Shown one piece after another: positions 1 to 8,950 of a stretch of DNA of 64,000 bases (its first letter is position 1; every line of letters starts with the position of its first letter). Below the pieces are notes generated by a model, which saw only the letters and a program-made list of their open reading frames with translations, did no database searches and was not told the origin of the DNA. Position numbers and translations under genes: made by a program. The stretch lies in NCBI RefSeq assembly GCF_003999995.1, contig NZ_RJAD01000001.1, positions 1,054,001 through 1,118,000 on the forward strand. The letters run 5' to 3'. The DNA is from Microbacterium sulfonylureivorans (lineage in GTDB: Bacteria; Actinomycetota; Actinomycetes; Actinomycetales; Microbacteriaceae).

Positions 1-514
1 CCTCCCAGGCCTCGTGCGCGGTCGAGTGCACGCCGGTGATGCCGTGCATGTACTCGACAGCGTCGCCGACGCCCGTGGCGATGGCGTGCGCGGCCCGTCC
101 GGGGTGGTCGTGCTTCGCCGCGATCGTGCGGGCCATGTCGGCGACCTCGGGGTGAGGTCGCGTGCGCCCGGTCTGCACGAGCTGCTCGACGGTCTCGATC
201 GATCGGTTGGAATCGCGTGCGAGGCCGTGCCACGTCACGTCGACGTGCTCGAGCGGACGCGGGCGCACCTCGACGAGCGACCGCGCGGTGATCGTCAGCG
301 CGGCGTGCGGCGACAGGACGTCGAACGCGGCGACACGCGTGCCGAAGTAGTCGACGTACTGGTTCACCGACGTCGAGGGCTCGATGTCGAGCGACGAGTT
401 CAGCACGAACTGGCTGTCGGTCGAGCCCGGCAGCATGCGCGCCTCGTTGTACGACGCCGACACGTCGCCCTGGTAGCTGAATCCGGTCTGGTGCTCGATG
501 CGGAGGCGCTTCAC
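1..514 (-). CDS. Transglutaminase-family protein, N-terminal part (runs off the window)
   Basis: About 171 N-terminal residues are present; the gene continues beyond base 1. The translation begins KRLRIEHQTGFSYQGDVSASY, matching the N-terminal beta domain of bacterial transglutaminase-like proteins, which precedes the Cys-His-Asp catalytic core; the core's Cys is not yet reached. The GTG start (514-512) overlaps the TGA stop of the alpha-E gene by four bases, so translation is coupled. This is the third gene of the ATP-grasp/alpha-E/transglutaminase operon, a known conserved triad that comparative genomics links to peptide or amide-bond chemistry. The exact substrate is unknown. Confidence 0.85.
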   Translation of the reverse strand, partial: MKRLRIEHQTGFSYQGDVSASYNEARMLPGSTDSQFVLNSSLDIEPSTSVNQYVDYFGTRVAAFDVLSPHAALTITARSLVEVRPRPLEHVDVTWHGLARDSNRSIETVEQLVQTGRTRPHPEVADMARTIAAKHDHPGRAAHAIATGVGDAVEYMHGITGVHSTAHEAWE

Positions 515-1443
515 GAGATCTCTCCGATCCAGCTCGGCTCCGCCTGGGTCGGGAAGAAGCGTCCGCGGATCGCCTCCGACGCCTCCCGCGTGACCGTCTG
601 CACGCGATGCATGTGCTGCGGCAGCTCGCTCAGGATCTCGCCGATCGGACGGTACTCGAGATCGTTGCGGATCTGCCCGAGCGCCCGCAGCACGGTGTTC
701 GAGTGGCCGACGCGGTCGGCACGGGGGTCGATGGCGCTCATGCACTCCTCGGCGAGCTGGATGGAGTAGATGATCGACCGCGGGAACAGGCGGTCGAGCA
801 GCAGGAACTCGGCCGCGTTGCGCGCGCTCGGCATTCCGCGGTAGGTGCGCAGGTACGCCTCGTAGGCGCCGCACGACCGCAGAATGGTTGTCCACGAGGG
901 ACCGGATGCCTCGGTCAGCGACCTCGTCGCGAGCAGGCGCGCCGTCATGTCGGTGCGCTCGATGCTCCGGCCGAGGGTGAAGAACTGCCAGGCCTCGTCG
1001 CGGCTGGTCGACGAGTCGACGATGCCCACGGCGAGCGCGGCGCGCTCGCGCACCCACTGGAAGAACTCGTGCACCTTGTCGGTCTGCAGGCGGCGCGGCA
1101 TCCGGGCGTTCGTCGTGTTGAGGGTCTCCCACAGCTCGGTCGACACGATCTCGCGCGCCCGCCGGGCGTTCTCGCGCGACGCGGTGAGGGCGTAGGCGAT
1201 GCTCGACGGGTTCATGCGGTCCACCGCGAGCCGTGCGAGGACGTCCTCGCGGCGGACGTGCGTGACCCCCTCGGGCGGGAAGGAGCCCATGACGCTCAGC
1301 AGGGAGCGGCATGCGGTGTCCTCGTCGATCCACGGGTCCTCGAGGAGCAGCTGCAGGTGCACGTCGAGGATGCGCGCGGTGCCGTCGCTGCGCTCGATGT
1401 AGCGACCGATCCAGAAGAGCGACTCGGCGATGCGGCTCAGCAC
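511..1443 (-). CDS. Alpha-E domain-containing protein
   Basis: This 310-residue, largely helical protein starts LSRIAESLFWIGRYIERSDG, the hallmark opening of the alpha-E family. No catalytic motif is known for the family. A second SIERTDMTARLL segment in the middle repeats the pattern of the first, as expected of its internal duplication. The GTG start at 1443 overlaps the stop of the ATP-grasp gene (1439-1437), and its own stop overlaps the transglutaminase start, so the three genes are translationally coupled. Function is inferred only from association: alpha-E proteins almost always accompany circularly permuted ATP-grasps and transglutaminases. Confidence 0.9.
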   Translation of the reverse strand: MLSRIAESLFWIGRYIERSDGTARILDVHLQLLLEDPWIDEDTACRSLLSVMGSFPPEGVTHVRREDVLARLAVDRMNPSSIAYALTASRENARRAREIVSTELWETLNTTNARMPRRLQTDKVHEFFQWVRERAALAVGIVDSSTSRDEAWQFFTLGRSIERTDMTARLLATRSLTEASGPSWTTILRSCGAYEAYLRTYRGMPSARNAAEFLLLDRLFPRSIIYSIQLAEECMSAIDPRADRVGHSNTVLRALGQIRNDLEYRPIGEILSELPQHMHRVQTVTREASEAIRGRFFPTQAEPSWIGEIS

Positions 1444-3122
1444 GTCGCACCGCCGTCGTCGTCGGCCGACTGCTGCTGCTGCTCCTGCTGCTCGGTGCGC
1501 GTACGGGGACGGTCCTGCGGCGAGTGCGTCGGCTCGGGCTGGCCGTCGTAGATGATCGGGATCGAGGCCGTGATGGTGGCCGCCTGGTCGGCGACGAGAC
1601 CGGACACGCCGTAGCCCTGGCCGTACTCGACGTGCGAGGGCGCGGCGCCGCCGATGACCCAGGTGTCCTTCGACCCGCCGCCCTGGCTCGAGTTGACGAC
1701 GAGCTGACCCTCGGGCAGCGCGACGCGCGTGAGCCCGCCGGGGAGGACCCAGACGTCCTCTCCGTCGTTGACGGCGAAGGGGCGCAGATCGGCGTGTCGC
1801 GGGCGCATCCCGTCCTCGACGAGCGTCGGGATGGTCGACAGCATGACGACCGGCTGCGCGATCCACCCGCGAGGATCGGCGAGGAGACGCTGGCGGAGCT
1901 TCTCGAGCTCGGAGGGCGAGGCATCCGGCCCCACGACAAGTCCCTTGCCGCCCGACCCGTCGACCGGCTTGACCACGAGCTCGTCGAGGCGGTCGAGCAC
2001 CTCTTCGAGGGCGCCCGGGTCTTCGAGCCGCCAGGTGTCGACGTTCTTGAGGATGGGCTCCTCGGCGAGGTAGTACCGGATGAGGTCGGGCACGTACGTG
2101 TAGAGCAGCTTGTCGTCGGCGACGCCATTGCCCACGGCGTTGGCGATCGTGACGTTGCCGAGGCGCGCGGCGAGCATGAGGCCCGGCGCGCCGAGCATCG
2201 AGTCCGCTCGGAACTGCAGCGGATCGAGGAACTCGTCGTCGACCCGGCGGTAGATCACGTCGACGCGCTTCGGGCCACGGGTCGTGCGCATGAACACCTT
2301 GCCGCCGATGCTCAGCAGGTCGCGCCCCTCGACCAGCTCGACGCCCATGAGGCGCGCGAGAAGCGTGTGCTCGAAGTACGCCGAGTTGTAGACGCCCGGT
2401 GTGAGCACGACCACGTTCGGGTCTTCGACCCCGGGCGGGGCGGAGGCGCGGAGCGCCGCGAGCAGCTTGTTGGGGTAGTCGCCGACGGGGCGCACGCGCA
2501 TCGAGACGAACAGCTCGGGCAGCGTCTGCGCCATCACGCGACGGTTCGAGATGACGTAGCTGACGCCCGACGGGACGCGCACGTTGTCTTCGAGAACGCG
2601 CATCTCGCCGTGCTCGTCGCGGATCAGGTCGATTCCCGACACCTGGATGCGCACCCCATTGGCGGACTGGATGCCGGCTGCCTGGCGGTAGAAGTACTGC
2701 GACGACGCGATCAGCCCGGCCGGAAGCACCTCGTCGCGCACGCAGTGCTGACGTCCGTATGCGTCGTCGAGGAACGCCTCCAGCGCGAGGACGCGCTGCT
2801 TGACGCCGCGCTCGATGCGCGACCACTCCTCGTAGGTGATGACGCGCGGCACGGCGTCGAGCGGGAACGGGCGCTCCTCGCCGGCGAAGTCGAAGGTCAC
2901 GCCCTGTGCGAGGTACGAGCTGGCGAGCGAGTCCGTGCGGCCGCGCAGCTCCTCCTGGGTCATCTGCGCGAGCGCCTGGTACAGCTCCTTGTAGGCCTCG
3001 CGAGACTCGGCGAGATCGCCGGGATGCGCGGGACTGCCGAACATCTCGTCGTACGCGGGGACCCCGGAGGCCGTCTTGCGCGGCGCCAGAGTGGAGCCGT
3101 AGCCGTCGAAGAGATCACCCAT
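1437..3122 (-). CDS. Circularly permuted type 2 ATP-grasp protein
   Basis: This 561-residue protein is of usual family length. It contains an EDN metal-site motif (VLEDNVRVPSGVSYV), RRVD in the central domain, and the glycine-rich loop KPVDGSGGKG, in the order expected for the circularly permuted ATP-grasp fold. These enzymes are predicted amidoligases that join carboxylates to amines using ATP; the substrate is unknown. It is the first gene of the triad with the alpha-E protein and the transglutaminase. The ATG at 3122 lies six bases after a TAGGCT box (3134-3129 on this strand), so the mRNA is probably leaderless. The proline/glutamine-rich C-terminal tail (after about residue 525) looks disordered. 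Confidence 0.92.
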   Translation of the reverse strand: MGDLFDGYGSTLAPRKTASGVPAYDEMFGSPAHPGDLAESREAYKELYQALAQMTQEELRGRTDSLASSYLAQGVTFDFAGEERPFPLDAVPRVITYEEWSRIERGVKQRVLALEAFLDDAYGRQHCVRDEVLPAGLIASSQYFYRQAAGIQSANGVRIQVSGIDLIRDEHGEMRVLEDNVRVPSGVSYVISNRRVMAQTLPELFVSMRVRPVGDYPNKLLAALRASAPPGVEDPNVVVLTPGVYNSAYFEHTLLARLMGVELVEGRDLLSIGGKVFMRTTRGPKRVDVIYRRVDDEFLDPLQFRADSMLGAPGLMLAARLGNVTIANAVGNGVADDKLLYTYVPDLIRYYLAEEPILKNVDTWRLEDPGALEEVLDRLDELVVKPVDGSGGKGLVVGPDASPSELEKLRQRLLADPRGWIAQPVVMLSTIPTLVEDGMRPRHADLRPFAVNDGEDVWVLPGGLTRVALPEGQLVVNSSQGGGSKDTWVIGGAAPSHVEYGQGYGVSGLVADQAATITASIPIIYDGQPEPTHSPQDRPRTRTEQQEQQQQSADDDGGATC

Positions 3123-3128
3123 GCGAAG

Positions 3129-3199
3129 AGCCTAGTCGTGGCCGTGTTGCCGCAGTGTTTCGCCCGAACGGCCCTGTGTGCCCGGGACGGTCGTACGCT
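3129..3199. promoter_or_regulatory. Divergent promoter pair, both predicted leaderless
   Basis: The minus-strand -10 box TAGGCT (3134-3129) sits six bases before the ATP-grasp ATG. The plus-strand -10 box TACGCT (3194-3199) sits six bases before the GTG of the molybdoenzyme. No Shine-Dalgarno sequence precedes either start. The 83-bp gap therefore holds two face-away promoters. Confidence 0.6.
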
Positions 3200-3205
3200 G
3201 TCCTC

Positions 3206-4768
3206 GTGGCGAGGTCACGGGGGGAACGCGGCATCCCTTCGCCCTGGGCTTGGGCGGCTGGAGCGGGTGCCGTCGTGCTGGGTGCCGGGCTGGGCGAGCT
3301 GCTGGCGGCGATCATCGCGCCGGCCGCAGGCCCGTTCGTGGTCGTCGGCGGGACGCTGATCGACCTCGCGCCATCTTGGGCCAAGGACACCGCGATCGCC
3401 CTGTTCGGCACCGCCGACAAGATCGCCCTCCTCGCCGGCATCGCCCTCGTGGTGCTCGCACTCGCGGCCCTCGCAGGGTGGCTCGAGGCCCGTCGGCCGC
3501 CGTGGGGGCTGATCGTCGTGCTCGCCTTCGGAGCCGTGGGGGCAGTGGTCGCCATGACCCGGCCGGACGCCGGGCCCCTCTGGTGGATTCCGTCCGCCGC
3601 CGCCGGCGCCATCGGGGCGGTCGCGCTGTGGTGGCTGATCCGGATGCTGCGCCCCGCCGAGGCCCCCGAGCACGGGTCGCCCGGCGGGGCCCCGGGGGAG
3701 CCCGACCGGCGCACGTTCCTCGTGTGGACAGGCGTCGCTGCAGCCGCCGGCATCCTCGCCGCCGCGGCCGGGAGCGCGATCCGCGCCGGGAGCACGGCAC
3801 TCACCGCCATCAAGGCCGTCGTCCTCCCGGCGCCCGCCTCGACGGCGCCCCCGGTCGCGGCATCGGCCGAGCTCGGCATTCCGGGCCTCGCGCGCGTCAT
3901 CACGCCCAACGACTCCTTCTACCGCATCGACACCGCGCTCATCGTGCCCCAGATCGACCCCGCCGACTGGAGCCTGCGCGTGCACGGGCTCGTCGAGGAG
4001 GAGGTCACGCTCACGTGGGAGGAGCTGCTCACCCTCCCGCTCGAGGAGAGCTTCACCACCCTCGCGTGCGTCTCCAACGAGGTCGGCGGCACCCTCATCG
4101 GCAACGCCCTGTGGCTCGGCTACCCGGTGCGCGAACTCCTCGCCCGCGCGCGCCCGACGGCGGACGCCGACATGGTGCTGTCCCGGTCGATCGACGGGTT
4201 CACGGCATCCACTCCCCTCGAAGCCCTCACCGACGACCGCAACGCGATCCTGGCGGTCGGCATGAACGGCGATCCGCTGCCTGCCGAGCACGGGTTCCCG
4301 GTGCGCATGGTGGTGCCGGGGCTCTACGGGTACGTGTCGGCCACGAAGTGGGTGGTCGATCTCGAGGTCACGAGGTTCGACAGCGCCCGAGCGTACTGGA
4401 CGGATCGCGGGTGGTCGGAGCGCGGCCCGATCAAGCTGCAGTCGCGCATCGACGTGCCCCGCAAGGCGCAGGGGCTCAAGGCCGGCGAGACGGTGATCGC
4501 CGGGGTCGCGTGGCAGCAGCGCGTCGGCGTCCGGGGCGTCGAGGTGCAGATCGACGAAGGCCCGTGGCAGCAGGCTGAGCTCGCGACCGCGATCTCGGAC
4601 GACACGTGGGTGCAATGGAGCCTCCCGTGGACGGCCGACGTGGGCGACCATCTCATCCGGTGCCGGGCGACGAGCACGACAGGCGAGGTGCAGACATCCG
4701 ACCGCGCGCACCCGGCCCCGGACGGCGCGACGGGCTGGCACGAGAGGTTCATCACCGTCTTCGAGTGA
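3206..4768 (+). CDS. Membrane-anchored molybdopterin-dependent oxidoreductase (sulfite oxidase-like)
   Basis: The 520-residue protein starts with several hydrophobic helices (about residues 10-150). An RRTFLVWTGVAAAAG segment near 170 resembles a Tat-type or anchor helix. A sulfite-oxidase-type molybdopterin domain follows, with PNDSFYRIDTALIVPQ, the putative molybdenum-ligand Cys in TTLACVSNEVGG, and GFPVRMVVPGLYGYVSATKWV. The C-terminal region (about 430-520) is an Mo-co oxidoreductase dimerisation domain of Ig-like fold. It is probably an extracytoplasmic oxidoreductase held at the membrane; the substrate is unknown. The GTG start was chosen because TACGCT lies six bases upstream and longer open frames upstream lack coding character. 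Confidence 0.9.
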   Translation: MARSRGERGIPSPWAWAAGAGAVVLGAGLGELLAAIIAPAAGPFVVVGGTLIDLAPSWAKDTAIALFGTADKIALLAGIALVVLALAALAGWLEARRPPWGLIVVLAFGAVGAVVAMTRPDAGPLWWIPSAAAGAIGAVALWWLIRMLRPAEAPEHGSPGGAPGEPDRRTFLVWTGVAAAAGILAAAAGSAIRAGSTALTAIKAVVLPAPASTAPPVAASAELGIPGLARVITPNDSFYRIDTALIVPQIDPADWSLRVHGLVEEEVTLTWEELLTLPLEESFTTLACVSNEVGGTLIGNALWLGYPVRELLARARPTADADMVLSRSIDGFTASTPLEALTDDRNAILAVGMNGDPLPAEHGFPVRMVVPGLYGYVSATKWVVDLEVTRFDSARAYWTDRGWSERGPIKLQSRIDVPRKAQGLKAGETVIAGVAWQQRVGVRGVEVQIDEGPWQQAELATAISDDTWVQWSLPWTADVGDHLIRCRATSTTGEVQTSDRAHPAPDGATGWHERFITVFE

Positions 4769-4777
4769 GACGAGACG

Positions 4778-4805
4778 TTATCCGGATTGATCTGACCGGT
4801 ATCAT
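4778..4805 (+). promoter_or_regulatory. Promoter with possible operator upstream of FCD regulator
   Basis: TTATCC (4778-4783) and TATCAT (4800-4805) are separated by 16 bases. TGAT and ATCA half-sites (4788-4804, nine-base spacer) lie between and over the boxes, a plausible autoregulatory site for the FadR/GntR-type gene downstream. This is inference from pattern only. Confidence 0.4.
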
Positions 4806-4835
4806 CGCGAGATACCCGAATCCATCGGAGGTCCG

Positions 4836-5543
4836 GTGCCCGAGCCCCTCGACCACTTCGTGGCCCGCCTGCTGGCGCTGGCGACCATCGAGGAAGACAC
4901 CGGTGCGCGCCGGCTTCCGCCCGAGCGCGAGTTGGGCGACGCCCTCGGTATGAGCCGCGGTGCGCTGCGCGAGCAGCTCGCCGTTCTCGAACGGCTCGGA
5001 TTCCTCCATCGCACCCAGGGGCGCGGGACGTATCTGGACACCCCGTCGTACGGGTTCGTCCGCACCTACTTCACGATCGCCCGCTCGCTCGGCTACATCA
5101 CCGAGCCGGACGTCGCCGAGGCCCGCGTGCTCGTGGAGCAGGCGGTCGCGGAGGCGGCCGCCCGCCGTGCGACGGACGAGCAGATCGCCGGGCTGCGCGA
5201 GGCGATCGACCGTATGGAGGCGGCCGACGCCGCCGGCGACCTCGACAGCGTGCACGTGGCGGACGCCGACTTCCACCGGCGCCTGCTCCACGTCGTCGCG
5301 AACCCGGTGCTCCTGTTCCTCCAGGAGGGTCTCCGCCGCGCGCTGGACGACGACATGCGGTCCCGGCGTGCGTCGGTGACCCTCGCGCATGCGAGCGGCG
5401 AGTTCGACAGGACCCACGCCGACATCGTCGACGCGCTCGTCGAGCATGACCCCGAGGCCGCTCGGCTCGCGATGCGACGGCATTTCGGCATCACCGAAGC
5501 AGACGCCGTCGGCGCCGCGGCCGTCCATCCCGCGAGGGCCTAG
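4836..5543 (+). CDS. FadR-type GntR regulator (FCD domain)
   Basis: This 235-residue protein has an N-terminal winged helix-turn-helix (RRLPPERELGDALGMSRGAL, LREQLAVLERLGFLHR, ending with the GRGTYLD wing) and a helical FCD ligand domain. The FCD domain carries an acidic/His metal-site pattern (VADADFHRRLLHVVANP, then a C-terminal His in RRHFGI). FCD regulators sense carboxylic or amino acids. The GTG start follows CGGAGG (4826-4831) by four bases. It faces rocD convergently and may control neighbouring catabolic genes; the target is not shown by sequence. Confidence 0.88.
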   Translation: MPEPLDHFVARLLALATIEEDTGARRLPPERELGDALGMSRGALREQLAVLERLGFLHRTQGRGTYLDTPSYGFVRTYFTIARSLGYITEPDVAEARVLVEQAVAEAAARRATDEQIAGLREAIDRMEAADAAGDLDSVHVADADFHRRLLHVVANPVLLFLQEGLRRALDDDMRSRRASVTLAHASGEFDRTHADIVDALVEHDPEAARLAMRRHFGITEADAVGAAAVHPARA

Positions 5544-5563
5544 CCCGGGTCCGGACGCGGGCT
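5542..5563. terminator. Hairpin between convergent FCD regulator and rocD
   Basis: AGCCCG and CGGGCT form a perfect six-base stem around a loop that itself contains the palindrome GTCCGGAC. It lies in the 28-base gap between two convergent stop codons, so it probably terminates both transcripts. There is no T-tract. Confidence 0.5.
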
Positions 5564-5571
5564 CACCCGAC

Positions 5572-6798
5572 TCAGGCTGCGAGCACGACCCGCAGCTGCT
5601 CCACGGCCCAGTCGAGCTCGGTCGCCCGGACGACGAGCGGCGGCGCGATGCGGATGGTCTGCCCGTGGGTGTCCTTCACGAGCACTCCGCGCGCGATGAG
5701 GCGCTCCGCGACCTCGCGGCCCGTGCCGACGGCGGGGTCGATGTCGACACCGGCCCACAGGCCCGCCACGCGCACCGTGGTGACGCCGTGGCCGATGAGC
5801 CCGGTCAGTGCGGCCTCGAGGTGCCCGCCCAGCGCCTTCGCGCGCGTCTGGAACTCGCCCGTGCTCAGCATCTCGACCACACGGAGCCCGACCGCTGCCG
5901 CGAGGGGGTTGCCGCCGAAGGTCGATCCGTGCTCGCCCGGACGGATGACGCCCAGGATGTCACGGTCGGCGACGACGGCGGAGAGCGGAAGGATGCCGCC
6001 GCCCAGCGCCTTGCCGAGCAGGTACACGTCGGGGACGACGCCCTCGCGGTCGCACGCGAACGTCTCGCCCACCCGGCCGAGACCCGACTGGATCTCGTCG
6101 GCGATGAACAGCACGTCGTTCTTCGTGCAGATCTCCCTGACGGCCCGCAGGTAGCCCTCGGGGGGCAGGACGACTCCCGCCTCGCCCTGGATGGGCTCGA
6201 TCAGCACCGCCGCCGTCGACGGGGTGATCGCTGCCTCGATGGCGGCGGCGTCGCCGAACGGGACGTGGAGGAATCCGGGCGCGAACGGGCCGAAGCCGTC
6301 GCGCGCCTGCGCGTCGTCGCTGAAGCCGACGATGGTGGTCGTGCGGCCGTGGAAGTTGCCTTTCGCCACGACGATGGTCGCGGCATCCGGCTCGATGCCC
6401 TTCACCCGGTAGCCCCACGCGCGCGCGACCTTGATGCCGGTCTCGACCGCCTCGGCGCCGGTGTTCATCGGCAGCACGAGATCCTTGCCGCACAGCTCGG
6501 CGAGCGCCGCCGCGAAGGGTCCGAGACGGTCGTTGTGGTACGCGCGGCTCGTGAGCGTGAGGCGGTTCAGCTGCTCCTGCGCGGCGGCGAGGATCGCGGG
6601 ATGACCGTGCCCGAAGTTGAGGGCCGAGTAGGCCGACAGCAGATCGAGGTAGCGCTTGCCCTCGACATCCGTCACCCATGCTCCCTCGCCACGGGAGATG
6701 ACCACCGGGAGCGGGTGGTAGTTGTGAGCCACGTGCGCGTCTTCGTCGGCGATGATGCGGGCCATCGCGGAGTCGACGGATGCCTGGATCGAAGTCAT
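5572..6798 (-). CDS. rocD: Ornithine aminotransferase
   Basis: This 408-residue class III PLP aminotransferase is of normal length. It has the cofactor-binding stretch ADEIQSGLGRVG, the PLP lysine in LLGKALGGG, and GEHGSTFGGNPLA. It transfers the delta-amino group of L-ornithine to 2-oxoglutarate, giving glutamate-5-semialdehyde. The gene follows ddaH by 11 bases in the same direction, so the two form an arginine/ornithine degradation operon; the semialdehyde can be oxidised by the putA product encoded nearby. The ATG at 6798 was chosen because the longer open frame upstream overlaps ddaH. Confidence 0.95.
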   Translation of the reverse strand: MTSIQASVDSAMARIIADEDAHVAHNYHPLPVVISRGEGAWVTDVEGKRYLDLLSAYSALNFGHGHPAILAAAQEQLNRLTLTSRAYHNDRLGPFAAALAELCGKDLVLPMNTGAEAVETGIKVARAWGYRVKGIEPDAATIVVAKGNFHGRTTTIVGFSDDAQARDGFGPFAPGFLHVPFGDAAAIEAAITPSTAAVLIEPIQGEAGVVLPPEGYLRAVREICTKNDVLFIADEIQSGLGRVGETFACDREGVVPDVYLLGKALGGGILPLSAVVADRDILGVIRPGEHGSTFGGNPLAAAVGLRVVEMLSTGEFQTRAKALGGHLEAALTGLIGHGVTTVRVAGLWAGVDIDPAVGTGREVAERLIARGVLVKDTHGQTIRIAPPLVVRATELDWAVEQLRVVLAA

Positions 6799-6809
6799 CT
6801 CGGTGCCTT

Positions 6810-7703
6810 TCAGCGTCGAAGCTCGAGAGTGCAGCACTTGATGCCGCCGCCGCCGAGCAGCAGCTCGGAGAGGTCGACGAGCACGGGGTTGTAGCCGCGC
6901 TCGCGCAGCTGGGCCTCGAAGCCCTTCGCGCGCGGCGAGATGATCACATTGAGGCCGTCGCTGGCCGAGTTGAGCCCGAAGACGGCGCCGTCCTCGTCGG
7001 CGACGAGGATCGCCTCGGGGAAGCGCTCCTCCAGGATGCGGCGGCTCTCTTCGTCGAACGCGCCGGGGAGGTAGGCGATGTTCGCCTTCTCGACCCCGCC
7101 CGGGCCCTGCACCGGGTCGAGCACCGAGATCGCCGTGTCGAGGTGGTAGAACCGCGGGTCGACGAGGTTGAGGCTCACGACCTCCTTGCCGAAGACGTCG
7201 CGCAGTTCGCGGTGGCTGTCGCCGGTCGAGCGGAAGCCGGTGCCGGCCAGGATCGTGTCGCCCACGAGCAGGAAGTCGCCCTCGCCCTCGTTGACCTCGA
7301 CGGGCGAGGCGACCTCGAAGCCGTTGGCGCCGAACCACTCCATGAACGCCGGGCCCTCCGGGACGCGCTCCTGGAAGCGGAACTTCGCGCCGTAGGCGAC
7401 GTTGTCGATGATGAACCCGCCGTTGGCGGTGTAGACCATGTCGGGCAGACCCTCGATGGGGTCGATCAGCTGGACGTCGTGACCGAGCGCGATGTAGGTG
7501 TCGTAGAGCGTCTGCCACTGCGCGACGGCCCTCGCGGTGTCGGTCGGGTTGGCCGGCTCCATCCAGGGGTTGATGGTGTAGCTGACCGTGAAGTGCTCGG
7601 GGCGGCACATGAGGTAGCTGCGGTGCTGCGCGATGCGGGTGACGGATGCCGCGGCCCCGGTGGCCGTGTCGGTCGTGGTGGGCGCGGTGTTCTGCGTGGA
7701 CAT
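6810..7703 (-). CDS. ddaH: Dimethylargininase / arginine-hydrolase family enzyme
   Basis: This 297-residue protein is of the amidinotransferase (pentein) fold. Visible features are MVYTANGGFI, the catalytic His region YHLDTAISVLDP, and a C-terminal GGGIKCCTLEL in which Cys290 is the expected nucleophile. Family members hydrolyse the guanidino group of methylarginines or arginine, releasing citrulline or, in arginine-dihydrolase relatives, ornithine. Its operon with rocD favours a role in arginine breakdown rather than methylarginine detoxification; this is inference. AGGAG lies five bases before the ATG. Confidence 0.88.
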   Translation of the reverse strand: MSTQNTAPTTTDTATGAAASVTRIAQHRSYLMCRPEHFTVSYTINPWMEPANPTDTARAVAQWQTLYDTYIALGHDVQLIDPIEGLPDMVYTANGGFIIDNVAYGAKFRFQERVPEGPAFMEWFGANGFEVASPVEVNEGEGDFLLVGDTILAGTGFRSTGDSHRELRDVFGKEVVSLNLVDPRFYHLDTAISVLDPVQGPGGVEKANIAYLPGAFDEESRRILEERFPEAILVADEDGAVFGLNSASDGLNVIISPRAKGFEAQLRERGYNPVLVDLSELLLGGGGIKCCTLELRR

Positions 7704-7786
7704 CTTGCTCCTAGAGAAGGGGCGGCGGACGCTGTCCAGAGGCCCGACGGAGCTGCGGAAGCCGACGACTCGGGCACGCCGCATCC

Positions 7787-7801
7787 ATTGTCTCACGAGA
7801 C
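7787..7801 (-). promoter_or_regulatory. Possible -10 box and operator of the ddaH-rocD operon
   Basis: The palindrome GTCTCACGAGAC (7790-7801, five-base arms) overlaps GACAAT (7792-7787 on the minus strand), a -10-like hexamer. It lies about 85 bases upstream of ddaH. No good -35 is visible, so support is modest. Confidence 0.3.
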
Positions 7802-7888
7802 CTGGGAACGGCCTGGGACCGTTCGCGGCTCGCTCACGGTCGAGGGTGCACGAACGACCGGTCGCCCCGGGCGGCTGCCGTCGTTCCT

Positions 7889-7906
7889 GCACGCTCGGCA
7901 GCGTGC
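7889..7906 (-). terminator. Hairpin after the MDR dehydrogenase stop codon
   Basis: A perfect seven-base stem (GCACGCT/AGCGTGC) with a four-base loop lies eight bases beyond the stop of the dehydrogenase at 7915. No T-tract follows in the direction of transcription, so it is at best a weak intrinsic terminator. Confidence 0.4.
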
Positions 7907-7914
7907 GGCGAAGG

Positions 7915-8949
7915 TCAGGACGCGGTGACGACGACCTTGCCGACGGCGTGGCCCGCGTCGACGTGTGCGAGGGCGTCGCCCGCCTGGGCGAACGGGTACT
8001 CGCGCTCGATCACCGGCGCGAGACCGCCGTCCGCGGCGAGCGCGACCAGCCGGGCGAGGACGTCCGGCTTGGCCACGGCGGCCAGGGGGCGCAGCGCCCG
8101 CTTCGATCCGATCGACCGGAACGACGCGCCCAGGATCCGCCCGATCGGGCCGAGGATGCGCCCGCCCTCGCCCGACACGAGCACCACGGCGCCGCCATCG
8201 CGCACGAGACGCTGCAGCGCCCGCAGCGGGGCCGTGCCGGCGATGTCGATGACGACGTCGAACGTGCCCTCGCCGAGCTCGGCCGAACCGGGCTGCACAA
8301 CCCGGTAGTCGAAGGTTCGCGACGCTCCGAGACCCTCGACGAGCTCCTGGCTGCGCGACCCGCACAGCGCCGTCACCTCCGCCCCGCGGAGGGCTGCGAG
8401 CCGCACCGCGAACGTGCCCACACCGCCCGAAGCCCCGATCACGAGGACCCGCTGGCCGGTCGACACCGCACCGCGCTCGAGGGCCTGCCATGCCGTGCCC
8501 GCCGCCACCGGCAGACTCGCCGCCAGGACGGGCGTGAGACCGGCCGGACGCCGGACCAGGCGCGTGACCGGCGCGACCGCGAAGCGGGCGAGGCCGCCGC
8601 CGGCGGGGAGTTCGCCCACGACCTCGTCGCCGAGTGCGAAGCCCGTCACACCGTCGCCGAGGCCGACCACGGTGGCGGCGGCATCCATCCCCCGGATCCC
8701 CTGCTTCGGACGGCGCAGGCCGAACGCGGTGCGCAGGAGGAGCGGTTCGCCGCGCAGGATCCGCACGTCGCCGTTGTTCAGCCCGGTCGCGCGCAGCCGG
8801 AGGAGCACCTCGCCGCGTCGGGGAGCGGGCACGTCGACCTGCTCGAGCGCGACGACCTCGGGGCCGCCGTAGCGCGCCTGGCGCCACGCGGGCATTGTGT
8901 CGGTGGACAGGGGCGCCGACGAGGCGGCGCCGCGGGTGGTGTCGGTCAT
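7915..8949 (-). CDS. Zinc-independent MDR-family NAD(P)-dependent dehydrogenase
   Basis: This 344-residue protein has the GroES-like N-terminal half and a Rossmann half with VLVIGASGGVGTFAVRLAALRGAEV for cofactor binding. The catalytic and structural zinc cysteines of classical alcohol dehydrogenases are missing, placing it with quinone-oxidoreductase-like members. It probably reduces a small enone or quinone; the substrate is unknown. The ATG lies one base after the stop of the Xre gene, so the regulator, membrane gene and this enzyme may share one transcript. Confidence 0.85.
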   Translation of the reverse strand: MTDTTRGAASSAPLSTDTMPAWRQARYGGPEVVALEQVDVPAPRRGEVLLRLRATGLNNGDVRILRGEPLLLRTAFGLRRPKQGIRGMDAAATVVGLGDGVTGFALGDEVVGELPAGGGLARFAVAPVTRLVRRPAGLTPVLAASLPVAAGTAWQALERGAVSTGQRVLVIGASGGVGTFAVRLAALRGAEVTALCGSRSQELVEGLGASRTFDYRVVQPGSAELGEGTFDVVIDIAGTAPLRALQRLVRDGGAVVLVSGEGGRILGPIGRILGASFRSIGSKRALRPLAAVAKPDVLARLVALAADGGLAPVIEREYPFAQAGDALAHVDAGHAVGKVVVTAS

Positions 8950-8950
8950 G